Below, one piece after another: positions 10,353 to 20,782 of a DNA stretch of 64,000 bases; position 1 is the stretch's first letter, and every line of letters starts with the position of its first letter. The position numbers were made by a program, and so were the translations under genes. Source of the stretch: Arion vulgaris (lineage: Eukaryota > Mollusca > Gastropoda > Stylommatophora > Arionidae); the NCBI GenBank assembly GCA_020796225.1, contig CM036755.1:46719306-46783305 (forward strand), given 5' to 3'. The notes below the pieces were generated by a model. The model saw only the letters and a program-made list of their open reading frames with translations. It was not told where the DNA came from and made no database searches.

Positions 10353-11088
10353 GCACTTTGGTTTCAAAATGGATTCTGTTCTGGTTACGGAAATTTGTCT
10401 GTCAGACTAGATTTCTGAAGGCTAGGCTCAATAGTAGACTCACATTGGTTCAAAACAGACTATATTGTTTGTTTCTGATGAATAATCTTCTTCTCAAACC
10501 CTTTCAGTCCGATCTCTATCTCTCGTGCGATCACCGGCCCGACCGATGTACCAGATCTGCCAATAAATTCTATTCATGTGGAAATCTGATCCATACAGCC
10601 TTAGCATTCTGTGTGTTTTACGTCACACCTTCAGCACCACTTGGAGCTCTGGTGCTTATCCTTCCGCGATGTGTCCGGTTTCAGCCAGCGTTTACTCGGC
10701 TCGCTCTCCGTTTGTTGCCATCTACTGTTTTTACGGTGTGGAGTAGCTAGCCCCACGACCAACCGCCTTTGTCGCCTCTTACGGCATGCGTGACAGGTAA
10801 CAGTGGTTTTATTCTTTACACCCCAATTTGGGCCCCGGTAACCACTCGCGCGGTCAGCCCGATCTAAATTCTTCTCTGGCTAGTCCTTCCTTCCAGGCTG
10901 CTCCTTTATCTCTTCCTTCCTTCCTTTCGCTCGCTTAGAAAACAGAGTCAACGTAAAATACTATATGACACGCACATAAAAGCCCGTTCTATAAATTTCT
11001 TCTTATCCTAACTCTGTAAGGCAAAAAATCAAATTAGAGAAAGAAGAAGTAGTGAAATAATGAATCAAACCACTTGCATATGATGACT
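10353..11088. other. Retroposon remnants and unassigned intron
   Basis: 10736-10860 matches the 5' part of the ACGACC-type GAA retroposon in reverse (GTCGCCTCTTACGGCATG, GTAACAGTGG, CCCCAATTTGGGCCCCGG). 10353-10735 and 10861-11088 show nothing recognisable. Confidence 0.55.
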
Positions 11089-11089
11089 A

Positions 11090-11248
11090 TCAGGGGCGGC
11101 TCGTCATTAAGGGCCAGTGGGTCCCGGCCCCACCAATAATCGAAAGGGGGAATAACTTCCCGGAATAGTAAATACTAAAAAGCCATGATTTTTTTTAAAA
11201 TGTGTGTCTGGCCCCACCAAGAAAAATGACTACGAGCCGCCACTGATG
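11090..11248. mobile_element. MITE-A (hAT-like), copy 1
   Basis: Terminal inverted repeats: CAGGGGCGGCTCGTCATTAA at the left, TACGAGCCGCCACTGATG at the right, with TGGCCCCACCAA inside both ends. Only about 150 bp, no coding capacity. Confidence 0.82.
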
Positions 11249-11275
11249 ATTATATATATAAGATGTGGGTGATAC

Positions 11276-11545
11276 TTCTTCTTCTTCTTCGAACGCTACA
11301 TATCGACCACTTGTTAATCACTCTGTGTGAATTGTATGTGATACAAACATAAGAGCGATTGTACCTTGTGCCAGTTATGCACCTTAAACTAGCACATACG
11401 ATTACTGCAACGCTTTTTATTTACTAGAGTAGCTTTCCTACCCCACCTGCATGAGTCGTCTCTTACGACATGTCTTGTAGATCGCAGTGTTATAATTCTT
11501 TGCTCCCTTTGCAAACCCCGGCAACACACACGCGCGAGAGGTGGG
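11276..11545 (-). mobile_element. GAA-tailed retroposon
   Basis: CTTCTTCGAACGCTACATATC through GAGTCGTCTCTTACGACATG to CCCCGGCAACACAC. Confidence 0.9.
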
Positions 11546-11565
11546 TGATACAAAATCATCATCAG

Positions 11566-11805
11566 GTGCCGTGCCGGCTGGCGTAGGCGATCATGGATCT
11601 CCACAAATCTCTGTCGTTGGTGTTTGCTATTAACTCAGATGTTGACGCTCTTCCGTGGCATGAAGTCATGCTATCCAACATTTTCTCTCTCTGTCTTCCT
11701 CTGTCTCGTCTACACTCGATTTTTACCGGTTGTCACAATGTGTTCTAAGCCTCCCCTGCTTATCATATCCCCGAAAAATGATGTCTGCCTCTTTCTTATA
11801 TTGAT
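11566..11805 (-). mobile_element. LINE tail family A fragment
   Basis: GTGCCGGCTGGCGTAGGCGA, TCAGATGTTGACGCTCTTCC, TGTCACAATGTGTTCTAAGC. The minus strand corresponds to the IVTTGKIEGRRDRGRQ and SLTSWHGRAST tail. It ends just before TPH exon 3. Confidence 0.83.
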
Positions 11806-11862
11806 GATACGCTTTCTCTGTGTATACAAATACGTTGATTTTTTTTTCTTAAGTATACTTAC

Positions 11863-12058
11863 CTGCCTTTGCGAGAGCAGGTGGTGTCATGGGTATAGTC
11901 AGCTGGTTAAACGTAATGCTTGTGACTTCTCTCTTTAGCCTGTTGACGAGTTCCTCAAGGCGAATGTGATCAGTTTCCACTTCCACGCAGATGTCATATA
12001 GAGCGTCCGTCCGACGTGAACGACGTGATTCAATATGGACTACGTTGACATTATTCTC
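11863..12058 (-). CDS. TPH: TPH exon 3: second half of the ACT domain, minimal form
   Basis: 196 bp, 65 codons plus one base: begins ENNVNVVHIES, continues RRSRRTDALYDICVEVE and ends TPPALAKA before donor GTAAGT. It matches the hallmark ACT segment (human PAH exon 3 begins at Glu57, ENDVNLTHIES; TPH EKHVNLLHIES). The acceptor (CTTCCCCAG) is at the conserved position, phase 0, and the exon ends in phase 1, both as in PAH. Its first 32 bp belong to a 51-bp unit repeated 33 times upstream. If the most distal acceptor were used, the exon would be 11863-13690 (1828 bp, 609 codons plus one base), adding 32 copies of a 17-residue repeat. Confidence 0.95.
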
Positions 12059-13712
12059 CTGGGGAAGCATAAACATAGATTCAATATGGACTACGTTGAC
12101 ATTATTCTCCTGGGGAAGCATAAACAAAGATTCAATATGGACTACGTTGACATTATTCTCCTGGGGAAGCATAAACAAAGATTCAATATGGACTACGTTG
12201 ACATTATTCTCCTGGGGAAGCATAAACAAAGATTCAATATGGACTACGTTGACATTATTCTCCTGGGGAAGCATAAACAAAGATTCAATATGGACTACGT
12301 TGACATTATTCTCCTGGGGAAGCATAAACAAAGATTCAATATGGACTACGTTGACATTATTCTCCTGGGGAAGCATAAACAAAGATTCAATATGGACTAC
12401 GTTGACATTATTCTCCTGGGGAAGCATAAACAAAGATTCAATATGGACTACGTTGACATTATTCTCCTGGGGAAGCATAAACAAAGATTCAATATGGACT
12501 ACGTTGACATTATTCTCCTGGGGAAGCATAAACAAAGATTCAATATGGACTACGTTGACATTATTCTCCTGGGGAAGCATAAACAAAGATTCAATATGGA
12601 CTACGTTGACATTATTCTCCTGGGGAAGCATAAACAAAGATTCAATATGGACTACGTTGACATTATTCTCCTGGGGAAGCATAAACAAAGATTCAATATG
12701 GACTACGTTGACATTATTCTCCTGGGGAAGCATAAACAAAGATTCAATATGGACTACGTTGACATTATTCTCCTGGGGAAGCATAAACAAAGATTCAATA
12801 TGGACTACGTTGACATTATTCTCCTGGGGAAGCATAAACAAAGATTCAATATGGACTACGTTGACATTATTCTCCTGGGGAAGCATAAACAAAGATTCAA
12901 TATGGACTACGTTGACATTATTCTCCTGGGGAAGCATAAACAAAGATTCAATATGGACTACGTTGACATTATTCTCCTGGGGAAGCATAAACAAAGATTC
13001 AATATGGACTACGTTGACATTATTCTCCTGGGGAAGCATAAACAAAGATTCAATATGGACTACGTTGACATTATTCTCCTGGGGAAGCATAAACAAAGAT
13101 TCAATATGGACTACGTTGACATTATTCTCCTGGGGAAGCATAAACAAAGATTCAATATGGACTACGTTGACATTATTCTCCTGGGGAAGCATAAACAAAG
13201 ATTCAATATGGACTACGTTGACATTATTCTCCTGGGGAAGCATAAACAAAGATTCAATATGGACTACGTTGACATTATTCTCCTGGGGAAGCATAAACAA
13301 AGATTCAATATGGACTACGTTGACATTATTCTCCTGGGGAAGCATAAACAAAGATTCAATATGGACTACGTTGACATTATTCTCCTGGGGAAGCATAAAC
13401 AAAGATTCAATATGGACTACGTTGACATTATTCTCCTGGGGAAGCATAAACAAAGATTCAATATGGACTACGTTGACATTATTCTCCTGGGGAAGCATAA
13501 ACAAAGATTCAATATGGACTACGTTGACATTATTCTCCTGGGGAAGCATAAACAAAGATTCAATATGGACTACGTTGACATTATTCTCCTGGGGAAGCAT
13601 AAACAAAGATTCAATATGGACTACGTTGACATTATTCTCCTGGGGAAGCATAAACAAAGATTCAATATGGACTACGTTGACATTATTCTCCTGGGGAAGC
13701 ATAAACAAATAT
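12029..13712 (-). repeat. 51-bp minisatellite made of the TPH exon 3 splice acceptor
   Basis: About 33 units of exactly 51 bp, near identical; the unit next to the exon body has one difference (ACATAG for ACAAAG on the plus strand). On the minus strand each unit holds 19 nt of intron end (TTTGTTTATGCTTCCCCAG) plus the first 32 nt of exon 3. Acceptor AGs therefore recur from 12059 to 13691. The unit contains no stop in the TPH frame and reads ENNVNVVHIESLFMLPQ. The distal flank TTTGTTTATATTTG extends the pyrimidine tract and looks like the original intron; beyond it sits a 3' fragment of SINE S1. Confidence 0.97.
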
Positions 13713-13718
13713 AAACAA

Positions 13719-13757
13719 AGTGCAACGATGATTGTCCTATCAATGAATCAATCCTAG
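13719..13757 (+). mobile_element. SINE S1 3' tail scrap
   Basis: GTGCAACGATGATTGTCC then TATCAATGAATCAATCC matches the last 35 bp of S1. Confidence 0.7.
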
Positions 13758-13759
13758 CA

Positions 13760-16700
13760 GTGAGATGATAAGATTACTGGACATAGTTGAGGGTAGGAGA
13801 GCAGAGATAAGATGAGATTACTAGACAAAGTTGAGGGTAGGAGAGCAGAGATAAGATGAGATTACTAGACAAAGTTGAGGGTAGGAGAGCAGAGAGAAGA
13901 TTAGATTACTGGACATAGTTGAGGGTAGCAGAGCAGAGATAAGATGAGATTACTGGACAAAGTTGAGGGTAGGAGAGCAGAGAGAAAATGAGATTACTAG
14001 ACATAGTTGAGGGTAGGAGAGCAGAGATAAGATTAGATTACTGGACAAAGTTGAGGGTAGGAGAGCAGAGATAAGATGAGATTACTAGACATAGTTGAGG
14101 GTAGGAGAGCAGAGATAAGATGAGATTACTGGACATAGTTGAGGGTAGGAGAGCAGAGATAAGATGAGATTACTGGACATAGTTGAGGGTAGGAGACAAG
14201 AGATAAGATGAGATTACTGGACATAGTTGAGGGTAGGAGAGCAGAGACAAGATGAGATTACTGGACATAGTTGAGGGTAGGTGAGCAGAGAAGATGAGAT
14301 TACTAGACATAGTTGAGGGTAGGAGAGCAGAGATAAGATGAGATTACTGGACATAGTTGAGGGTAGGAGAGCAGAGATAAAATGAGATTACTAGACATAG
14401 CTGAGGGTAGGAGAGCAGAGATAAGATGAGATTACTAGACATAGTTGAGGGTAGCAGAGCAGAGATAAGATGAGATTACTGGACATAATTGAGGGTAGGA
14501 GAGCAGAGATAAGATGAGATTACTGGACATAGTTGAGGGTAGGAGAGCAGAGATAAGATGAGATTTCTGGACATAGTTGAGGGTAGGAGAGCAGAGATAA
14601 GATGAGATTACTGGACAAAGTTGAGGGTAGGAGAGCAGAGATAAAATGAGATTACTGGACATAGTTGAGGGTAGGAGAGCAGAGATAAGATGAGATTACT
14701 GGACATAGTTGAAGGTAGGAGAGCAGAGATAAGATGAGATTACTGGACATAGTTGAGGGTAGGAGAGCAGAGATAAGATGAGATTACTGGACATAGTTGA
14801 GGGTAGGAGAGCAGAGATAAGATGAGATTACTAGACAAAGTTGAGGGTAGGAGAGCAGAGATAAGATGAGATTACTAGACATAGTTGAGGGTAGGAGAGC
14901 AGAGATAAGATGAGATTACTAGACATAGCTGAGGGTAGGAGAGCAGAGAGAAGATTAGATTACTGGACATAGTTGAGGGTAGGAGAGCAGAGATAAGATG
15001 AGATTACTAGACATAGTTGAGGGTAGGAGAGCAGAGATAAGATGAGATTACTGGACATAGTTGAGGGTAGGAGAGCAGAGATAAGATGAGATTACTGGAC
15101 ATAGTTGAGGGTAGGAGAGCAGAGATAAAATGAGATTACCGGACATAGTTGAGGGTAGGAGAGCAGAGATAAGATGAGATTACTGGACATAGTTGAGGGT
15201 AGGAGAGCAGAGAAGATGAGATTACTAGACAAAGTTGAGGGTAGGAGAGCAGAGAAGACCTGATTACTAGACATAGTTGAGGGTAGGAGAGCAAAGAGAT
15301 GAGATTACTAGACATAGTTGAGGGTAGGAGAGCAAAGAGATAAGATTACTGGACATAGCTGAGGGTAGCAAAGCAGAGATAAGATGAGATTACTAGACAT
15401 AGTTGAGGGTAGGAGAGCAGAGAAGATGAGATTACTGGACATAGTTGAGGGTAGGAGAGCAGAGAAGATGAGGTTACTAGACAAAGTTGAGGGTAGGAGA
15501 GCAGAGAAGACCAGATTACTGGACATAGTTGAGGGTAGGAGAGCAAAGATAAGATTAGATTACTGGACAAAGTTGAGGGTAGGAGAGCAGAGATAAGATG
15601 AGATTACTAGACATAGTTGAGGGTAGGAGAGCAGAGATAAGATGAGATTACTAGACATAGTTGAGGGTAGGAGAGCAGAGAAGATGAGATTACTGGACAT
15701 AGTTGAGGGTAGGAGAGCAGAGAAGATGAGGTTACTAGACAAAGTTGAGGGTAGGAGAGCAGAGAAGACCAGATTACTAGACATAGTTGAGGGTAGGAGA
15801 GCAGAGATAAGATGAGATTACTAGACAAAGTTGAGGGTAGGAGAGCAGAGATAAGATGAGATTACTAGACATAGTTGAGGGTAGGAGAGCAGAGATAAGA
15901 TGAGATTACTAGACATAGTTGAGGGTAGGAGAGCAGAGATAAGATGAGATTACTGGACAAAGTTGAGGGTAGGAGAGCAGAGATAAGATGAGATTACTGG
16001 ACATAGTTGAAGGTAGGAGAGCAGAGATAAGATGAGATTACTGGACATAGTTGAGGGTAGGAGAGCAGAGATAAGATGAGATTACTAGACAAAGTTGAGG
16101 GTAGGAGAGCAGAGATAAGATGAGATTACTAGACATAGTTGAGGGTAGGAGAGCAGAGATAAGATGAGATTACTAGACATAGCTGAGGGTAGGAGAGCAG
16201 AGAGAAGATTAGATTACTGGACATAGTTGAGGGTAGGAGAGCAGAGATAAGATGAGATTACTAGACATAGTTGAGGGTAGGAGAGCAGAGATAAGATGAG
16301 ATTACTGGACATAGTTGAAGGTAGGAGAGCAGAGATAAGATGAGATTACTGGACATAGTTGAGGGTAGGAGAGCAGAGATAAAATGAGATTACCGGACAT
16401 AGTTGACGGTAGGAGAGCAGAGATAAGATGAGATTACTGGACATAGTTGAGGGTAGGAGAGCAGAGAAGATGAGATTACTAGACAAAGTTGAGGGTAGGA
16501 GAGCAGAGAAGACCTGATTACTAGACATAGTTGAGGGTAGGAGAGCAAAGAGATGAGATTACTAGACATAGTTGAGGGTAGGAGAGCAAAGAGATAAGAT
16601 TACTGGACATAGCTGAGGGTAGCAAAGCAGAGATAAGATGAGATTACTAGACATAGTTGAGGGTAGGAGAGCAGAGAAGATGAGATTACTGGACATAGTT

Positions 16701-17160
16701 GAGGGTAGGAGAGCAGAGAAGATGAGGTTACTAGACAAAGTTGAGGGTAGGAGAGCAGAGAAGACCAGATTACTGGACATAGTTGAGGGTAGGAGAGCAA
16801 AGATAAGATTAGATTACTGGACAAAGTTGAGGGTAGGAGAGCAGAGATAAGATGAGATTACTAGACATAGTTGAGGGTAGGAGAGCAGAGATAAGATGAG
16901 ATTACTAGACATAGTTGAGGGTAGGAGAGCAGAGAAGATGAGATTACTGGACATAGTTGAGGGTAGGAGAGCAGAGAAGATGAGGTTACTAGACAAAGTT
17001 GAGGGTAGGAGAGCAGAGAAGACCAGATTACTAGACATAGTTGAGGGTAGGAGAGCAGAGATAAGATGAGATTACTAGACAAAGTTGAGGGTAGGAGAGC
17101 AGAGATAAGATGAGATTACTAGACATAGTTGAGAGTAGGAGAGCAGAGAGAAGACTAGAT
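13760..17160. repeat. 44-bp minisatellite, about 77 copies, with 1254-bp higher-order repeat
   Basis: Unit ATAAGATGAGATTACTGGAC followed by ATAGTTGAGGGTAGG and AGAGCAGAG, with variants (ACTAGAC, ACAAAGTT, loss of ATAAG). The variant order at about 14820-15830 recurs exactly 1254 bp later at 16074-17084, showing a block duplication. Occupies TPH intron 2. Confidence 0.96.
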
Positions 17161-17779
17161 TGGGAATAAAAAAATATGACAGGAGAACAAAGACGACCTA
17201 AACAAAAAGAGATATAAAAAATACATCCATAGGCATGAATATGTTGAAGTTTGAAATAAAGACAACACAAAAGTCATTTGCGGAAAAGTGATATTTGCTA
17301 ACCTTAAATTAATAGAACAGAACCATCCAAACAAACACACGAACACGGTTATACAAATACAAATATACTACGGTATACTGGACGGTCAAAACAATACACA
17401 TTCGTCAGAATATGAAAAATGGGACATGCACTTTAGGACAGTCAAAATAGGATATATATTCCGGAAACTTAAAAAATAGAACATACATATGTGAACGGCC
17501 TAAATATGACATAGACATCTGGACAGGGATATCAGGACAAACAAACAAGACAAGGACATACAGGCAGATAACCTAGAGCAGACATAGCAGGACAGACAAA
17601 TCAGAACAGACAGACCAGGACAATCTAGAACATACATCTTAGGACAATCACAGACGTATCAGGACAGATAATCCAGAACACAAAGACCAGGACATACAAA
17701 CTAGGACATGCAGATTAGGACAATCTTGGACATACCAGGACAGACAAATCAGAACAGATAGATCAGGACAAAGAAGGAC
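17161..17779. repeat. AT-rich sequence grading into degenerate AGGACA-type repeats
   Basis: No gene. Motifs such as CAGGACAGACAAATCAGAACAG and GGACATAC foreshadow the regular 20-bp array that follows. Confidence 0.7.
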
Positions 17780-18240
17780 ATACATACTAGGACAATCACG
17801 GACATACTAGGACAATCACGGACATGTTAGGACAATCACGGACATGCTAGGACAATCACGGACATGCTAGAACAATCACGGACATGCTAGGACAATCACG
17901 GATATGCTAGGACAATCACGGACATACTAGGACAATCACGGAAATACTAGGACAATCACGAACATACTAGGACAATCACGGACATGTTAGGACAATCACG
18001 GACATGCTAGGACAATCACGGATATGCTAGGACAATCGCGGACATGCTAGGACAATCACGGACATGCTAGGCAATCACGGACATGCTAGGACAATCACGG
18101 ACATACTAGGACAATCACGGAAATACTAGGACAATCACGAACATACTAGGACAATCACGGATATACTAGGTCAATCACGGACATACTAGGACAATCACGG
18201 ACATACTAGGACAATCACGGACATACTAGGACAATCACGA
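17780..18240. repeat. 20-bp minisatellite, about 23 copies
   Basis: Unit ACATACTAGGACAATCACGG with ACATGCTAGG variants and one 19-bp unit. It ends about 25 bp before the exon 2 donor region on the minus strand. Confidence 0.95.
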
Positions 18241-18266
18241 GATCAAACATGATAATCTAGAATTAC

Positions 18267-18386
18267 CTGAAAAATTTTCAGAGCGCTAGCTAGATGTCCC
18301 ACATGATTATTAACAGAGAATACCAGAGTAGTTGTTGTACCCAGACCTGAAGGACTATTCATACCTTCCAGATTACGTAGACTTTC
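18267..18386 (-). CDS. TPH: TPH exon 2: first half of the ACT regulatory domain
   Basis: Exactly 40 codons, phase 0 at both ends, acceptor ...CTAATTCTAG and donor GTAATT. The C-terminal part TLVFSVNNHVGHLASALKIFQ aligns with the beta1-alpha1 start of the ACT domain (human PAH [21 protein letters not shown]; TPH ...ALKIFQ), and the splice falls at the same place as human PAH exon 2/3 (after codon 56). The first 19 residues (ESLRNLEGMN...) are not conserved. An alternative acceptor TCCTTCAG, 38 bp further in, would give phase 1 and not join exon 1, so the longer form is preferred. The acceptor directly abuts a 36-bp tandem array (18387-19315). Confidence 0.86.
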
Positions 18387-19315
18387 CTAGAATTAGTCGA
18401 GAAATATTCTTTCAATATTGTCCTAGAAATTGTCGAGAAATATACTTTCAAGATTTTTCGAGAACTAGCATAGAAATATACTTTTAAAATTAACCTAGAA
18501 ATAGCCTAGAAATATACTTTTAATATTGACCTAGAAATAGCATAGAAATATACTTTTAATATTGACCTAGAAATAACAGAAATATACTTTTAATATTGAT
18601 CTAGAAATAGCATAGAAATATACTTTTAATATTGACCTAGAAATAGCATAGAAATATACTTTTAATATTGACCTAGAAATAGCTTAGAAATATACTTTCA
18701 AGAATTTTCTAGAAATAGCATAGAAATATACTTTTAATATTGACCTAAAAACAGCTTAGAAATATACTTTTAATATCGACCTAGAAATAGCATAGAAATA
18801 CGCTTTCAATATTTTCTTAGCAATAGCATAGAAATATACTTCTAATATTCATCTAGAAATAGCATAGAAATATACTTTCAATATTTCCCTAGAATCAGCT
18901 TAGAAATATACATTCAATATTTTCCTAGAAATAGCATAGAAGTATACTTTTAATATTGACCTAGAAATAGCTTAGAAATATAATTTTAAAATTAACCTAG
19001 AAATAGCTTAGAAATATACATTCAATATTTTTCTAGAAATAGCTTAGAAATATACATTTAATATTGACCTAGAAATAGCATAGAAATATACTTTTAATAT
19101 TGACTTAGAAATAGCTTAGAAATATATATTTTTAATATTGACCTAGAAATAGCTTAGAAATATATATTCAATATTTTTCTAGAAATAGCATAAAAATATA
19201 CTTTTAATATTTCAACTAGAAAAAGCATAGAAATACGCTTTCAATATTGTCCTAGAAATAGCAGAGAAATATAATTTCAATATTTTCGCAGACTTTCCTA
19301 TAAATAACATAGAAA
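18387..19315. repeat. 36-bp array abutting the TPH exon 2 acceptor, about 26 copies
   Basis: Plus-strand unit AAATAGCATAGAAATATAC then TTTTAATATTGACCTAG. On the minus strand most units end TATTTCTAG, like the genuine acceptor CTAATTCTAG of exon 2. The distal unit (about 19290-19305) even carries GACTTTCCTATA, resembling the exon start in reverse. Confidence 0.93.
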
Positions 19316-19462
19316 TACACAAATTAAACTGTAAAATACGTATCAGAAACGTGTTACAATTCTTCTTTGGCGATCTCTGGTCATTCGCTTGATCCCACTG
19401 TTGATCACAAACTTGACCATCCTAGTCAGGTCTGTCAGGTTTTTCCACTTCAATCGTTATAA
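19316..19462. other. Short unique intron stretch
   Basis: Nothing recognised. Confidence 0.5.
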
Positions 19463-19722
19463 AGGGTGTTCAATTTAAAAGCAGCCCATGAATGGAGCTA
19501 ATCTGGCATATATGTATGGAACTGAGAAGGTTCCGTTATGACGTAGTATAGGTCAAGGTTGTGTAACGGTGTGTAATTGTAGTGCGGGAAGAGGCGATGA
19601 ACAAATGTGACGTTGGACGAGCTAGTCAGAACTGGTTTAAATAGTAAATAGACGAGATGCAATGCGTACCTGGCAAATTTCTATTTATCACTGGGGCTGC
19701 TTTTAAGTTGAACACCCTGTAT
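19463..19722. mobile_element. MITE-B (mariner-like)
   Basis: Terminal inverted repeats of about 28 bp: AAAGGGTGTTCAATTTAAAA and, in reverse, ACAGGGTGTTCAACTTAAAA, both continuing GCAGCCC. Flanked by TA on both sides, the usual Tc1/mariner target duplication. Length 260 bp, no transposase. Confidence 0.85.
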
Positions 19723-19835
19723 AACATGAACCACTATAGTGGCGTGCAAATGTGAACCACTATAGTAAGTTTTCTTATATAAACCTGTGTTCTCTTTGTA
19801 CTAGTACTTTGTACTAAAACTTTCAACTACAACAA

Positions 19836-20278
19836 GAGGCGTCTGTGGCGTAGAGGCTATGTGCTCATCTCTCGTGTCAGGTGTACCAGGTTCAATCCCT
19901 CGTGGAGCCATCTGGATATTTTCCAGGGAACCTGATCTCAATATAGGTGAACTAGAGTCCCTAGTCCTATCGGAGACGAACGATAAAACGTAGGTCCCTT
20001 GTTCCATTTGAACACGTAACAGAACCCTTGGCTGTTCAAAATCGAGAAGAGCAGGCTGGAAGGCCGCTGCCCGAGCAAAACTCATTACAAGAGATTAAAA
20101 ATCCTACAAAATATCTTACCATCTTCAAAATGACATCAAGAACAATCGCTGGTATCACGGAGTCCGAACACTACAGCTGAGATTTCCCCGCGTTAGAAAG
20201 AGATCGGAGCACACATGGTTACTCACCGAATTTCAATCATGATAGTCCTATAAATCAATCAATCAATCAATTAACTAA
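19836..20278 (+). mobile_element. SINE S1, near full length
   Basis: tRNA-like head (A box TGGCGTAGAGG, B box GGTTCAATCCC) followed by a body with CCATCTGGATATTTTCCAGG, GAGCAGGCTGGAAGGCCGC and GAGATCGGAGCACACATGG, ending in (CAAT)n. About 440 bp. This copy lies in TPH intron 1. Confidence 0.92.
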
Positions 20279-20383
20279 AATTGTCAAGTTTTATCACGAC
20301 TATAAATAATGATATAAATCTTGGAGGAAACAGATTAAAGGGATAAAAAAACAGCTGTCGTTACAGCTTGTAACAGTGGCGCT

Positions 20384-20541
20384 CGTGCATAATTTATGTT
20401 GGTGGGGCCAGACATTTTTTCCGGATAAATCAAGGTTTTTGGTTGCTATATTTTATTTATAAAATAATAAATACACGTTATACATTATTTTGGTTTGGGC
20501 CAGGCCCCACTGACCCTTAATAACGAGCCGCCACTGGCCTG
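20384..20541. mobile_element. MITE-A, copy 2
   Basis: CAGTGGCGCTCGTGCAT to AACGAGCCGCCACTGG, with GGTGGGGCCAGAC inside. Inverted relative to copy 1. Confidence 0.8.
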
Positions 20542-20780
20542 TAATACCGATGTTAGGGATGTGTAGGACAGCAGGGACGTATGCTTGTTGAATTGAATAG
20601 CCGTATGAGTAGTGTAGTCCCGTGAAACTGTTACAGGTTTGAATTTTTCTTTCTAACCCGACAAAAAAAACGTCTTATTTTGTCGAAAATTGAACCCGGA
20701 TCTCCTGCTTAGAAGCCCGTGCTCTAATCCATTCAGTCAGACGCTGAATGAAGGGATAACTCTTGAACATAATATAAACA
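20542..20780. other. Intron 1 sequence with a tRNA-like scrap
   Basis: AAATTGAACCCGGATCTCCTG then GCTTAGAAGCCCGTGCTC resembles a reversed tRNA B box and anticodon region, probably a SINE remnant. No intact tRNA can be folded from what I see. Confidence 0.4.
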
Positions 20781-20782
20781 CA

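Noticed and set aside
11991..13757. Plus-strand frames of 588 and 559 codons over the 51-bp array
   Set aside because: They are the reverse of the TPH-frame repeat. The flanking sequence supports coding only on the minus strand.
15384..17082. Many 60-75 codon frames (SSNLILSLLSYPQLC, RLLDIVEGRRAEK)
   Set aside because: By-products of the 44-bp array in several frames.
17780..18240. CRISPR-like regular repeats (also 22593-23114)
   Set aside because: Units follow each other without unique spacers and the genome is eukaryotic. These are minisatellites.
18267..18348. Shorter TPH exon 2 starting after TCCTTCAG
   Set aside because: It would start in phase 1, which does not fit the phase 0 candidate first exon. 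Kept only as an alternative.
19836..19915. Possible tRNA genes at heads of S1 and S2
   Set aside because: A and B boxes are present, but the cloverleaf pairing is not, copies are numerous and each is followed by the same SINE body.
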